This document shows positions 26,210-33,693 of a stretch of DNA of 64,000 nucleotides, piece after piece. The notes under the pieces were generated by a model, which searched no databases, was not told the DNA's origin, and saw only the letters and a program-made list of their open reading frames with translations. Source of the stretch: CAVXEH01 sp963805645 (GTDB lineage: Bacteria; Chloroflexota; Limnocylindria; QHBO01). The DNA lies in NCBI GenBank assembly GCA_963805645.1, contig CAWDVA010000002.1, positions 1 through 64,000 of the forward strand, read 5' to 3'. A program made the position numbers and the translations under genes. Position 1 is the stretch's first letter; every line of letters begins with the position of its first letter.

Positions 26210-26872
26210 ATGGCGCTGCTCGACGTCCTGCTCCCGCCCTCCTGCGCCGGCTGCGGCCGGTACGGCGCACGTCTCTGCGACGCGTGCCTGACCTCGTTCC
26301 GGCCGGCGAGCCCCGCCGGCGTCACCTTCGTGCAGGCGGATCCCTCGATCGTGGTCGGCGAGTCGCTGACCCTCGCGGTGGCGGCCTTCCGCCACGAGGG
26401 CGCGGTGCGGCGCGCGCTCGCACGCCTCAAGTACGGGGGCGCGGCGTCCCTCGCCGAGCCGCTGGCACGCGCGGCCCGGCCGGCCCTGGGCGACCTCCTC
26501 GCGATCAGCGGCCCGGCGGAGCTGGTGCCCGTGCCCGTCCACGTGGATCGCCTCCGCCGCCGCGGGTACAACCAGGCGGCGCTGCTGGCGGCCGGCCTCG
26601 CCACGGGGCTCCCCGCGGATGGGCGGCTCCCCGTCATGGACTGCCTGGTCCGTCAGCGGGCCACCATCCGCATGCATGGGCTGGACCGCGCCGCTCGGCT
26701 GCGCAACCTGCGGGAGGCGTTCGCGCTTCGGCACGGCGCCCGGCCCCCGCCCGTCGTCATCCTGGTCGACGACATCCTGACCACCGCGGCCACGCTGGAA
26801 GCGTGCGCCGGCGTGCTCCTCGCCGGCGGAGCGACATCGGTCTACGGGTTCGCCATCGGCCGCGAGGTGTAG
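26210..26872 (+). CDS. comF: ComF family phosphoribosyltransferase-like protein
   Basis: A 220-residue protein. The N-terminal double zinc ribbon reads PPSCAGCGRYGARLCDACL. The PRTase domain follows: LARLKYGGAASLAEPLAR, LVPVPVHVDRLRRRGYNQAA, MHGLDRAARLRNLREAF and the PRPP-binding loop VVILVDDILTTAATLEACAG. ComF proteins support DNA uptake in competent bacteria and may act in nucleotide or replication-fork metabolism. The gene lies after a short gap from DUF192. Three GCCGATCG octamers repeat at nine-base intervals just after its stop (26878-26902). Confidence 0.9.
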   Translation: MALLDVLLPPSCAGCGRYGARLCDACLTSFRPASPAGVTFVQADPSIVVGESLTLAVAAFRHEGAVRRALARLKYGGAASLAEPLARAARPALGDLLAISGPAELVPVPVHVDRLRRRGYNQAALLAAGLATGLPADGRLPVMDCLVRQRATIRMHGLDRAARLRNLREAFALRHGARPPPVVILVDDILTTAATLEACAGVLLAGGATSVYGFAIGREV

Positions 26873-26991
26873 GCGCCGATCGCGCCGATCGGGCCGATCG
26901 ACCCCCACGAACAGCCGATGGTCACCGGGGCCATCGGCGCCTCCTGGTGCTACCGTACAGACCCAGAGAATTCTTCGGGAGGCACTCGGAG

Positions 26992-27585
26992 ATGAAGACC
27001 AGCGTCAAGGCGCGGAATCTCGAGCTCAACGACCGGTTGCGGGCCACCATCGAGCGCAAGATGCGCCGGCTCGACCGGATCTCTCATCCGGACGCGGAGG
27101 CAACGGTGGAGCTGATCACCAACGCCTCGCATGCCGCGGACTCACGGAACGTCGCGGAGGTCACCCTGGTGTCGGGATCGGACGTGGTCCGCTCCGTCTC
27201 CGCCGGGGCGACGCCGGTGGCGGCCATCGACCTCGTCATCGACAAGCTCGAACGGCAGGTCGTGCGGGCCAAGACCAGGCCTCGCAGCGTCCGCGAGCGG
27301 GCGGCCGATGAGGCGCACGAGGTGCTCGCCAGGGAAGCGCTGGGTACGCTGGAGCCGCCTCCCGCGCGGCGCTCCCACGCCTCGCCGCAGGTCACGCGCA
27401 CCAAGCGCTTCGACATGATTCCCATGTTCGAGGAGGACGCCATCACCCGCATGGAGGAGCTGGGCCACGCGTTCTTCATCTTCCTCAACGCGGAGAACGA
27501 GCAGCTCTGCCTGGTGTACCGGCGCTCGAACGGGACCTACGGCCTCATCGAACCGGTGGTGCGGCCCAGCCGCAGGAAGCGCTGA
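26992..27585 (+). CDS. hpf: long-form ribosome hibernation promoting factor
   Basis: A 197-residue long HPF. N-terminal S30AE domain (residues 1-100): KTSVKARNLELNDRLRATIE, then MRRLDRISHP, AEVTLVSGSDVV and AAIDLVIDKLERQVVRAK. After a linker, the C-terminal dimerisation domain reads TKRFDMIPMFEEDAITRMEE and GHAFFIFLNAENEQLCLVYR. Long HPF dimerises 70S ribosomes into 100S particles in stationary phase. GGGAGG ten bases before ATG 26992 supports the start. Promoter not clear; TACCGT near 26951 is a possible -10. Confidence 0.93.
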   Translation: MKTSVKARNLELNDRLRATIERKMRRLDRISHPDAEATVELITNASHAADSRNVAEVTLVSGSDVVRSVSAGATPVAAIDLVIDKLERQVVRAKTRPRSVRERAADEAHEVLAREALGTLEPPPARRSHASPQVTRTKRFDMIPMFEEDAITRMEELGHAFFIFLNAENEQLCLVYRRSNGTYGLIEPVVRPSRRKR

Positions 27586-27596
27586 TCGTGCGCCTC

Positions 27597-27624
27597 GGGC
27601 CCGGCCCGGCAGGGCGCCGGGCCC
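27597..27624. terminator. GC-rich hairpin between convergent genes
   Basis: GGGCCCGGC pairs with GCCGGGCCC around a ten-base loop, 12 bases after the hpf stop and 28 bases from the end of the small convergent gene. There is no clear T-run, so it may act in both directions as a weak terminator. Confidence 0.45.
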
Positions 27625-27651
27625 GGCGGACCCGGTGGATCCGGTCCCGCG

Positions 27652-27771
27652 TCAGGGGCGAACCACGGTCAGGAGCAGCATCACCACCACCACCACGATC
27701 AGGGCCAGGAAGAACACGTAGAGCGCGAGCGTCAGCGCATCGCGCTTCGGCGGCTCGGCCTGGGGCTCCAT
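27652..27771 (-). CDS. small single-span membrane protein, 39 aa
   Basis: MEPQAEPPKRDALTLALYVF continues into a 21-residue hydrophobic helix ending LLLTVVRP. The composition (acidic/proline N-terminus, single span, short basic end) is like many real small membrane proteins. Its start codon overlaps the ATG of the divergent nfo gene by two bases; if nfo starts at GTG 27836 the overlap disappears. No function can be assigned. Confidence 0.45.
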   Translation of the reverse strand: MEPQAEPPKRDALTLALYVFFLALIVVVVVMLLLTVVRP

Positions 27772-28768
27772 GCCACGCACCGTAGCAGACCGCGAACCCC
27801 GTCGCCGCCTGACCTGGCCCGATGGCGCGCCATCGGTGGGGATCCACCTGGGCGTCGCGTCCGGGCTGCTGAAGACGGCCCGCCGTGCCCGCCAGATCGG
27901 GGCGACCGCGCTGCAGATCTTCAGCGACAACCCCACCGCCTGGCGTCGTCGCCCGGAGCCGCCGGCGGATGCCCCCGCGTTCGTGGCGTACGTCGCCGCA
28001 GCGGGCATCGACCCGGTCTCGATCCACGCCAGCTACCTCATCAACCTGGCCGGCTCGGCCGAGCCGTTCGCCACGCAGTCCCTCGCGGGGCTGATCCACG
28101 AGGTGCAGCGAGCACCGCGGTACGGCGCGCGGCTGGTGAACACCCACATCGGGTCCCATCGAGGAACGGGGCACGAGGCCGGGATGCGGCGCATCGCGGA
28201 GAACGTGGCATCGGTCCTGGCGCAGACACCCCCGGGCGTGCGCCTGGTGCTGGAGAACAGCGCGGGGGGCGGGGACAACCTGGGCGCCGGCGTGGAGGAG
28301 CTCGCCGAGATCCTGCGGCGCGTGGCGGCTCGCGGCGGCGACCATGCCACGGGCCTGGCCTTCTGCCTGGACACCGCGCACCTGTGGGGTGCCGGCTACG
28401 ACATCTCGTCCCACGAGGGCGCTGCGGCGGTCCTGGACCGCTTCGAGGCGCTCATCGGCCTGGACCGCCTGGCGCTCGTCCACCTCAACGACTCCAGGTC
28501 ACCGCTCGGCTCGCGCAACGACCGGCACGAGCACGTGGGTGGTGGCCAGATCGGCGCCGTGGGCCTGGGCGCCTTCCTCCGCGATCCGCGGCTGCCGGCG
28601 GCCGGCACCGCCTTCGTCATGGAGACGCCGGGCACCGACGAGGGCTACGACGCGGTCAACGTCCGTCGTGCGTGGCTGCTCTACCGGGGAGCGACGTCGC
28701 TTCCGACCCTGCCGCCGCGCGCGTTCCGGCTGAACCGGCGGGCGTCGCGGCAGGTCTCGGGGGACTGA
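27770..28768 (+). CDS. nfo: deoxyribonuclease IV (endonuclease IV, AP endonuclease)
   Basis: A TIM-barrel AP endonuclease of 332 residues. Zinc ligands are recognisable in order: SIHASYLINLA (His), NTHIGSHRGTG (His), LVLENSAGGG (Glu), FCLDTAHLWGAGYDI (Asp, His), LVHLNDSRSPLGSRNDRHEH (His, Asp, His) and FVMETPG (Glu). It cleaves abasic sites in base-excision repair. The first 22 residues before GIHLGVASGLLKTARRARQI are not conserved in the family, so GTG 27836 is an alternative start that would remove the overlap with the divergent small gene. Confidence 0.92.
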   Translation: MPRTVADREPRRRLTWPDGAPSVGIHLGVASGLLKTARRARQIGATALQIFSDNPTAWRRRPEPPADAPAFVAYVAAAGIDPVSIHASYLINLAGSAEPFATQSLAGLIHEVQRAPRYGARLVNTHIGSHRGTGHEAGMRRIAENVASVLAQTPPGVRLVLENSAGGGDNLGAGVEELAEILRRVAARGGDHATGLAFCLDTAHLWGAGYDISSHEGAAAVLDRFEALIGLDRLALVHLNDSRSPLGSRNDRHEHVGGGQIGAVGLGAFLRDPRLPAAGTAFVMETPGTDEGYDAVNVRRAWLLYRGATSLPTLPPRAFRLNRRASRQVSGD

Positions 28769-28807
28769 GCCGCGCGGGGGCGCGGGACGAGCCCAGGCGG
28801 GGGTGTG

Positions 28808-28863
28808 CAGGTGCCGCGAGGCTCAGGTGCCGCTGGGCTCGGGGCCGCGAGGCTCAGGCAGGC
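28808..28863. repeat. short imperfect tandem repeats between convergent genes
   Basis: CAGGTGCCGCGAGGCT is followed by CAGGTGCCGCTGGGCT and by shortened versions. The array fills the 95-base gap between nfo and the convergent HTH gene and runs into the last codons of the latter. It may be a slippage product. Confidence 0.5.
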
Positions 28864-29271
28864 TCAGGCGCCGCGGGAGAGGCCGTTCGTGCCGGTGGCG
28901 CTGCTGGGTCCGTTGGTGCGGACCCGGCGGGTGCGCAGGGTGATGTAGGCCTGCATCAGCTCGCGGACATCGGTCTCGGTCAGGATGTCGTCACCGCGCA
29001 GCGCGTACTCGACGCGCATGGTGGGAAGCAGCTGCCGGCTGGAGACCGTCGCGAAGTAGGCGGGGCCTTCTGCCTCGTCCCGGATCTCGCGGAGCCCACG
29101 GGCGAGCTTCGTCGCGGTGCCGAGCGACGGCATGCGATCGCCCTTGATGAGTCGCGAGATCGTGGAATGGTCGACCCCCGACTGGAGGGCAAGCTGACGC
29201 TGGCTCATCTTCTTTTCCTTCAGCTGACCGCGGAGCCAGCTATTGAAGGAGCGGGGCGATTGAAAGGTCAT
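28864..29271 (-). CDS. XRE-family helix-turn-helix protein
   Basis: A 135-residue regulator. FNSWLRGQLKEKKMSQRQLA, LQSGVDHSTISRLIKGDRMP and LGTATKLARGLREI make a Cro/C1-type HTH in residues 10-70. The rest (VEYALRGDDILTETDVRELM) is a helical extension that may mediate oligomerisation. ATG 29271 gives the usual short N-terminus; an upstream start at 29343 would add 24 unlike residues. On the transcribed strand GATACAGT near 29350 is a possible -10. The 146-base gap to the next gene shows nothing else clear. Target genes unknown. Confidence 0.75.
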   Translation of the reverse strand: MTFQSPRSFNSWLRGQLKEKKMSQRQLALQSGVDHSTISRLIKGDRMPSLGTATKLARGLREIRDEAEGPAYFATVSSRQLLPTMRVEYALRGDDILTETDVRELMQAYITLRTRRVRTNGPSSATGTNGLSRGA

Positions 29272-29417
29272 GCCACTTCGTTCGCTTCGGAGCACGCCAT
29301 CCCTGCTGGGCGCATGGGTGGTGCGTGCATGCACCCGCAGCATGGCGTCACTGTATCAAGCCCTCAATAGGAGGAAGGTACCGAGCGCGTGGTGCCGGGC
29401 AGAGAGCCGAACGGCCC

Positions 29418-30572
29418 TCAGCCGCCGGTCACCTGGCCGGTCTCGCCCGGGGGCTCCGCCACGCCCCGATCCAGGCGCCCGGAGGCGCCACGGCCATGGG
29501 CGCGGCGCACCATCCCGCTGGTTGCGTAGGCGATGCCGCCCAGCACGATCACCGTGACGATGGAGATGGCCCTGTCGACGATCGCCACGGCACCGGCCGG
29601 CTCATGACCCACGCCATAGATCACGAGCGCACCCACGATGCCGGCCTCCACGAAGCCCACGCCGGCGGGAGTCAGCGGGATGGCCGTCAGCAGGGCCGCC
29701 GCGAGCGCGACGAACACCGAGGCGCTGATTCCCAGGTGGCTCACCCCGGGCAGGTTCAGCGCGTGGATCACGAAGTAGACCCGTGCCCCCTCCAGCAGCC
29801 AGATGGCGCCGGTGAAGACAAGGATCACCGGGACGGCTCGTGCGGTGAGCGCGCCGGTGCTGCCCTCGTGGAAGCGCTGGTAGAGCTCCCGCACCCGCTC
29901 CGGCAGGAATCGGGTGAGGCGAGTCCCCCAGAAGCGCAGGCCGACCACGAAGAGGACGAGCAGCGCGGCGACCACGAAGCCGATCAGGAAGAGCGTGTCG
30001 ACGGCCGGGTTGTCCCGGCCCCGGAAGCTCCAGAATCCGGCGGCCAGGGCCAGGCCGAAGATGACGATGATGTCCGCGATGCGCTCGATGAAGACGGTCC
30101 CCACCGTCCGCGACGCGGAGCCGCCGTAGTTTCCCTTCAGCAGCCAGGCCCGATACAGGTCGCCCAGCTTGGCGGGCACCAGGCAGTTCACGAACCACGA
30201 CAGGAAGAGGATCTCCGTTGCCGGCACCACGCCGATGCGCGTCCCGGCTCGCCGCAGGATGAACGCCCAGCGGGCGCCGCGGATCGGGAACGTCGCGTAG
30301 TAGACGAGGAACGCCGCGACCAGCAGCCACGGGTTGGCGGCCAGTATCTCCTGCCAGAGAAGGCCCCAGTCCAGCTTCAGGACGAAGGCGAAGAGGAAGA
30401 CCACGAGCGCCAGGCCGAAGACGATGGAGCCGATGGTCCGCACGTTGAGGAAGCGCCGGGCGAGGCTGACCTCCTGCTCGGGGATCTCCTCCGCCTCGGG
30501 GGCGTCGAGGTACTCCTCGACCTCGTAGATCGGGTGGTGCTCGCGCTCAGGGGTCCCGGGCGGCTCAGGCAT
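29418..30572 (-). CDS. UPF0104/AglD-like flippase-type membrane protein
   Basis: A 384-residue protein with about eight spans. Motifs of the lysylphosphatidylglycerol synthase TM/UPF0104 family: FPIRGARWAFILRRAGTRIG, FLSWFVNCLVPAKLGDLYRA and FIERIADIIVIFGLALAAGF, and LTPAGVGFVEAGIVGALVI near the end. The N-terminal 40 residues are acidic and cytoplasmic. Family members move or modify lipid-linked sugars or lipids; there is no C-terminal lysyl-transferase domain. Its start overlaps the stop of the PHP gene by eight bases, so the two are coupled in an mreB-PHP-UPF0104 operon. Confidence 0.82.
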   Translation of the reverse strand: MPEPPGTPEREHHPIYEVEEYLDAPEAEEIPEQEVSLARRFLNVRTIGSIVFGLALVVFLFAFVLKLDWGLLWQEILAANPWLLVAAFLVYYATFPIRGARWAFILRRAGTRIGVVPATEILFLSWFVNCLVPAKLGDLYRAWLLKGNYGGSASRTVGTVFIERIADIIVIFGLALAAGFWSFRGRDNPAVDTLFLIGFVVAALLVLFVVGLRFWGTRLTRFLPERVRELYQRFHEGSTGALTARAVPVILVFTGAIWLLEGARVYFVIHALNLPGVSHLGISASVFVALAAALLTAIPLTPAGVGFVEAGIVGALVIYGVGHEPAGAVAIVDRAISIVTVIVLGGIAYATSGMVRRAHGRGASGRLDRGVAEPPGETGQVTGG

Positions 30573-31386
30573 GGTCCTGCTCGTCGGGCGTGGCAGCACC
30601 GCTGGACGGGTAGGCGGCCACCTCCCAGCCGAGCCGGCGCCGCGCGAGGTTGCTCCAGACGGCCCAGCGGGTCGACAGATGCACCAGGAACGAGGAGCGG
30701 CTGCCGTGCCACTCCACATCCGGGAGCACGGCCTTGAGCTGGGCGGCATCGGCGAACGGAGGCAGGATGTTGAAGCTCATCGCCACCTCGTAGCCCGCGT
30801 GGGAGTCGCTGGCGGAGATCCCGGGCAGCCCGTAGCGAGCGGCGAACTCCGCCGCCGCGAGGTTGTGGCGCTGGAACGTGACGCGGCTGTTGAAGACCTC
30901 CACGGCGTCGATCTTGCCCGCCTCCGCGAGTCGTGTCAGTGGTACTTCGGAGATATGGTGGCGGCGGAACGGGTCGAACGGATGGGGGATGCTCACCAGC
31001 CCGCCCTGGGCGTGGATCTCGTCCGCCGTCTCCTCGGCGGAGAGCCCGCGCGGGATGGTTCGCTGCAGGAAGATCCCCACCACCTCGCCATCGGCGGTGC
31101 TCACTTCCTCGCCCAGGATCACGGTCAGGCGGTCGTCCACGCCCATCTCCGCGGCCTTGTCACGGACGGCCACGGCCCCTTCCACGTTGTTGTGGTTCGT
31201 CACCGCGATGTGGGTCAGGCCGCGCTCCATGGCGTTGTGGATGAGCCGCTCCTCGGTGAGGATGGAGTCGCGGCTGTACCGCATGTGGATGTGGAAGTCG
31301 GCGAAGACCCGCGGCGCCTGGTCACTTCCGCCGGTCTTCTCCCGGAGCCTGGTACGGGCGGCGACGGCGGGCGCCGCGAGGCTCAC
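30565..31386 (-). CDS. PHP-domain phosphoesterase
   Basis: A 273-residue metal-dependent phosphoesterase. Ligand motifs in order: FADFHIHMRYSRDS (H-x-H), HIAVTNHNNVEGAV (a T-N-H-N variant of the usual T-D-H), VILGEEVSTADGEVVGIFL (Glu), VSIPHPFDPFRR (His) and GISASDSHAGYEV (D-S-H). Related to YciV/TrpH-like nucleases and PHP-associated proteins. The Asp to Asn change in TNH is notable since that residue is near the metals. Overlaps mreB by four bases (ATGA) and the next gene by eight. Confidence 0.85.
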   Translation of the reverse strand: MSLAAPAVAARTRLREKTGGSDQAPRVFADFHIHMRYSRDSILTEERLIHNAMERGLTHIAVTNHNNVEGAVAVRDKAAEMGVDDRLTVILGEEVSTADGEVVGIFLQRTIPRGLSAEETADEIHAQGGLVSIPHPFDPFRRHHISEVPLTRLAEAGKIDAVEVFNSRVTFQRHNLAAAEFAARYGLPGISASDSHAGYEVAMSFNILPPFADAAQLKAVLPDVEWHGSRSSFLVHLSTRWAVWSNLARRRLGWEVAAYPSSGAATPDEQDHA

Positions 31387-32378
31387 GAGCTGCTCACCAG
31401 GCTCTTGCGGTAGCTGGCGTAGTGCTCGAGCGCCATGCCGGTCCCCACCGCGACGGAGTTGAGCGCGTTCTCCGCCACGTGGCAGGGGATGCCGGTCACC
31501 TGGGTCAGGAGCGTGTCCAGGTTGCGCAGCAGCGATCCGCCGCCGGACATCACCATCCCCTTGTCGATGATGTCGCTCGACAGCTCGGGCGGCGTCTGCT
31601 CCAGGACGTTGCGAACGGCCGTGACGATCTGCTGGAGCGGCTGCTCGATGGCCTCCGTCACCTCGTCCGAGGTGATGGGGATGGTCCGCGGCAGGCCGGC
31701 GATGAGGTCGCGGCCCTTGACCTCCATGGACAGCGGGTCGTCCAGGGGCAGCGCGGAGCCAATGGCGATCTTGACCTCCTCGGCGGTGCGGTCGCCGATC
31801 ATGAGGTTGTACTTGCGGCGGATGTAGTTGGCGATGGCCTCGTCGAAGCGGTTACCGGCCACCCGCACGGAGTCGCTCACCACGATCCCGCCCAGGGCGA
31901 TGACCGCGATCTCGGTGGTGCCGCCGCCGATGTCGATGATCATGTTGCCGCTCGGTCCCGCGATGGGCACGTTCGAGCCGATGGCGGCCGCCAGGGGTTC
32001 CTCGATGAGGAAGGCGTCGCGGGCGCCGGCCTTGAGGGCCGCATCGCGGACCGCGCGCTTCTCGACGCTGGTGACGCCGGACGGGACGCTGATCATGACG
32101 TCGGGCTTGAAGATGCGGACGCGCGCCACCTTGTTGATGACGTAGCGCAGCATGGCCTCGGTGATCAGGTAGTCCGCGATGACGCCGTCGCGCATGGGAC
32201 GGATGGCGCGGACGTTCCCCGGCGTGCGGCCGATCATCTCGCGCGCCTCCTCGCCCACGGCGACCAGGCGGTTGTCGTCCTCGCTGATGGCCACCACGGA
32301 TGGCTCGTTGAGGACCACGCCCCGTCCCTTGATGTAGACGAGGATGTTGGCGGTTCCGAGGTCGATTCCGATCTTCAT
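31383..32378 (-). CDS. mreB: rod shape-determining protein MreB
   Basis: A 331-residue bacterial actin. KIGIDLGTANILVYIKGRGV (phosphate 1), DVMISVPSGVTSVEKRAVRD, FLIEEPLAAAIGSNVPIAGP, MIIDIGGGTTEIAVIALGGI (phosphate 2) and VMSGGGSLLRNLDTLL (adenosine motif) are all present. MreB organises the elongation machinery with RodA, PBP2 and MreD, whose genes lie at 59-63 kb here instead of next to mreB; mreC is not in the window. AGAAGG upstream of ATG 32378 and a TATACT hexamer at 32432-32427 define the start and promoter. Confidence 0.96.
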   Translation of the reverse strand: MKIGIDLGTANILVYIKGRGVVLNEPSVVAISEDDNRLVAVGEEAREMIGRTPGNVRAIRPMRDGVIADYLITEAMLRYVINKVARVRIFKPDVMISVPSGVTSVEKRAVRDAALKAGARDAFLIEEPLAAAIGSNVPIAGPSGNMIIDIGGGTTEIAVIALGGIVVSDSVRVAGNRFDEAIANYIRRKYNLMIGDRTAEEVKIAIGSALPLDDPLSMEVKGRDLIAGLPRTIPITSDEVTEAIEQPLQQIVTAVRNVLEQTPPELSSDIIDKGMVMSGGGSLLRNLDTLLTQVTGIPCHVAENALNSVAVGTGMALEHYASYRKSLVSSS

Positions 32379-32426
32379 GGTTGGGCTGCATCTGCCTTCT
32401 GCGAGGACCTTCCCGGGGGCGCCCGC

Positions 32427-32432
32427 AGTATA
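32427..32432 (-). promoter_or_regulatory. -10 hexamer for mreB operon
   Basis: TATACT preceded by CCGG on the - strand, about 50 bases before the mreB start. The same GGTATACT occurs before the atp operon (46611) and mreD (62979). No good -35 hexamer is visible, suggesting an extended -10 type. Confidence 0.5.
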
Positions 32433-32525
32433 CCGGCCTGCGCCTCCGGGGCCGATGCCGGTGCGGGCGGCGCTCGTCACTTGCCCACCGCGCCGCATGC
32501 TCCCCGGCGACGCCACGCCTGCCTC

Positions 32526-32729
32526 GAATTGTCACCTGCGGATCACCGCAGCGTTAGGCGAGTCGGGACGGACCGAACATCCCGGTGAGGCGCCGCCCTG
32601 AGCACGAGCCAGGCGCGCGGCAGGGCTTCCTCCGTCGCTGGACTCGCCTAACGCTGATGACAGCAGCGTATGAGCAGTGGGTGCCCGGGTTGGCGGGATA
32701 ACGCGCGCCACATCCGCGTCTGACCAGTC
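32526..32729 (+). repeat. 204-bp palindromic element, copy A
   Basis: Left inverted repeat 32526-32564, 76-base interior 32565-32640, right inverted repeat 32641-32679, 16-base spacer, then a 34-base tail beginning GGATAACGCG and ending TGACCAGTC at 32729. The inner 15 bases of the arms, AGCGTTAGGCGAGTC and its complement, match perfectly. The outer part of the right arm is the most degenerate of the four copies, and the central nonamer differs. Lies about 150 bases upstream of mreB. No coding capacity. Confidence 0.85.
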
Positions 32730-32776
32730 GCGGGCGGTGGGAGCGGCATCGAGGGCGGCTGCGCTGTGGGCGGCGG

Positions 32777-32980
32777 GTGACGACCGCCGATCATCGGCTC
32801 GGTGCCGGCCTGTGGGTCTATCGGCGTTCGGGCCGTCCCTGCCGCCGATGCGGCACGCCTATCCGCTTCGCCCGCCAGGGACCGATGGCGCGGCACACCT
32901 ACTGGTGCCCTCGTTGCCAGGCCCGAGCGGTCGCGGGGCGCGGTGACCTCGTCTCAGCCCCCGCAGCCAGCCTGGGGTGA
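32777..32980 (+). pseudogene. orphan zinc finger of a Fpg/Nei DNA glycosylase
   Basis: The frame reads GLWVYRRSGRPCRRCGTPIR then FARQGPMARHTYWCPRCQA, an almost perfect Fpg/Nei C-terminal zinc finger (VYxRxGxPCxxCGTxI, then xxCPxCQ). Nothing upstream encodes the glycosylase body: the preceding 100 bases are the end of palindromic element copy A. So this is a 3' fragment of a deleted mutM/nei gene, or a very small zinc-finger protein of 67 residues from GTG 32777. It overlaps the end of the convergent lipoprotein gene by 27 bases. Confidence 0.65.
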
Positions 32981-33586
32981 GCCGGCGACGTGCGGGATCC
33001 CGATCTGCACATCGGTCTCGCGGGCACCGGAGCCGGTCGTCACGGTGATCTCGACCAGCAGCCCGTCGATGATCGCCGACGCGTCCGCGGGCGCGTCGGC
33101 GGCGGCGGCAATCCGCATCTGGCCGGTGAGGAAGGCGGCGACCTGCGTGCGCGCGCTGCCCGTGAAGAGCGAGGTCGGCAGCGCGAGCCAGGGATGGGGC
33201 TGGTTCCTGCGCAGCTCGTCGACCGCGCCGGGATCCAGGACCATGACCCGAGAGACGCCGTTGCCGGATCGACATCCGAAGAGGTAGAGCCCGTCGCCGC
33301 TCGCCGCCTCGGACGCCTCGAACCCTTCCTGGGGCACGAGAGCCGGCATCCCCAGATCCGTGAGCGCGCCCGCCAGGAGATCGCGCGCTTTCGCCAGGTC
33401 GTTGAACGGCGAATCGGCCGGGACGGCGGGAACGCTGGCGCTCCACAGGAAGGGATCGCGTCCGGTGGGTGCGGGCGTCGGCGTTGATACAGGCAGGGTC
33501 GGCGTCGCCTGCGGGGTGCGGGTCACGCTCGGCGCCGAGCAGGCGACGAGTGCCAGGCAGACGATGAGAACCCCGAGGCCGCGCAT
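32954..33586 (-). CDS. putative lipoprotein, 210 aa
   Basis: MRGLGVLIVCLALVACSAPS is a lipoprotein signal with lipobox LVAC. A Thr/Pro-rich linker follows (PQATPTLPVSTPTPAPTG), then a globular domain of about 160 residues with one further cysteine pair (FGCRSGNG and AGCGG at the end). No family recognised. ATG 33586 is preferred over longer in-frame starts because of the signal. The divergent HTH gene starts 108 bases away, and an eight- to nine-base C run lies between them. Confidence 0.75.
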   Translation of the reverse strand: MRGLGVLIVCLALVACSAPSVTRTPQATPTLPVSTPTPAPTGRDPFLWSASVPAVPADSPFNDLAKARDLLAGALTDLGMPALVPQEGFEASEAASGDGLYLFGCRSGNGVSRVMVLDPGAVDELRRNQPHPWLALPTSLFTGSARTQVAAFLTGQMRIAAAADAPADASAIIDGLLVEITVTTGSGARETDVQIGIPHVAGSPQAGCGG

Positions 33587-33693
33587 TGCTCCTCCGTTAC
33601 CGTGCGGCCCAGATTCCCCCCCCCGTGGCTGGACGGGCCAGTGCCAAAGGGCACAGTAACTGCGCGGTAACCGGGTGGCGCCACCATCGGTCC

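Noticed and set aside
26878..26902. Three GCCGATCG repeats after comF as a regulatory array.
   Set aside because: Very short, consistent with local composition, and without symmetry to a promoter.
33613..33622. C-run between divergent genes at 33.6 kb as a phase-variable switch.
   Set aside because: It lies in the non-coding gap, and a single run in one assembly cannot show variability; could equally be an indel site.
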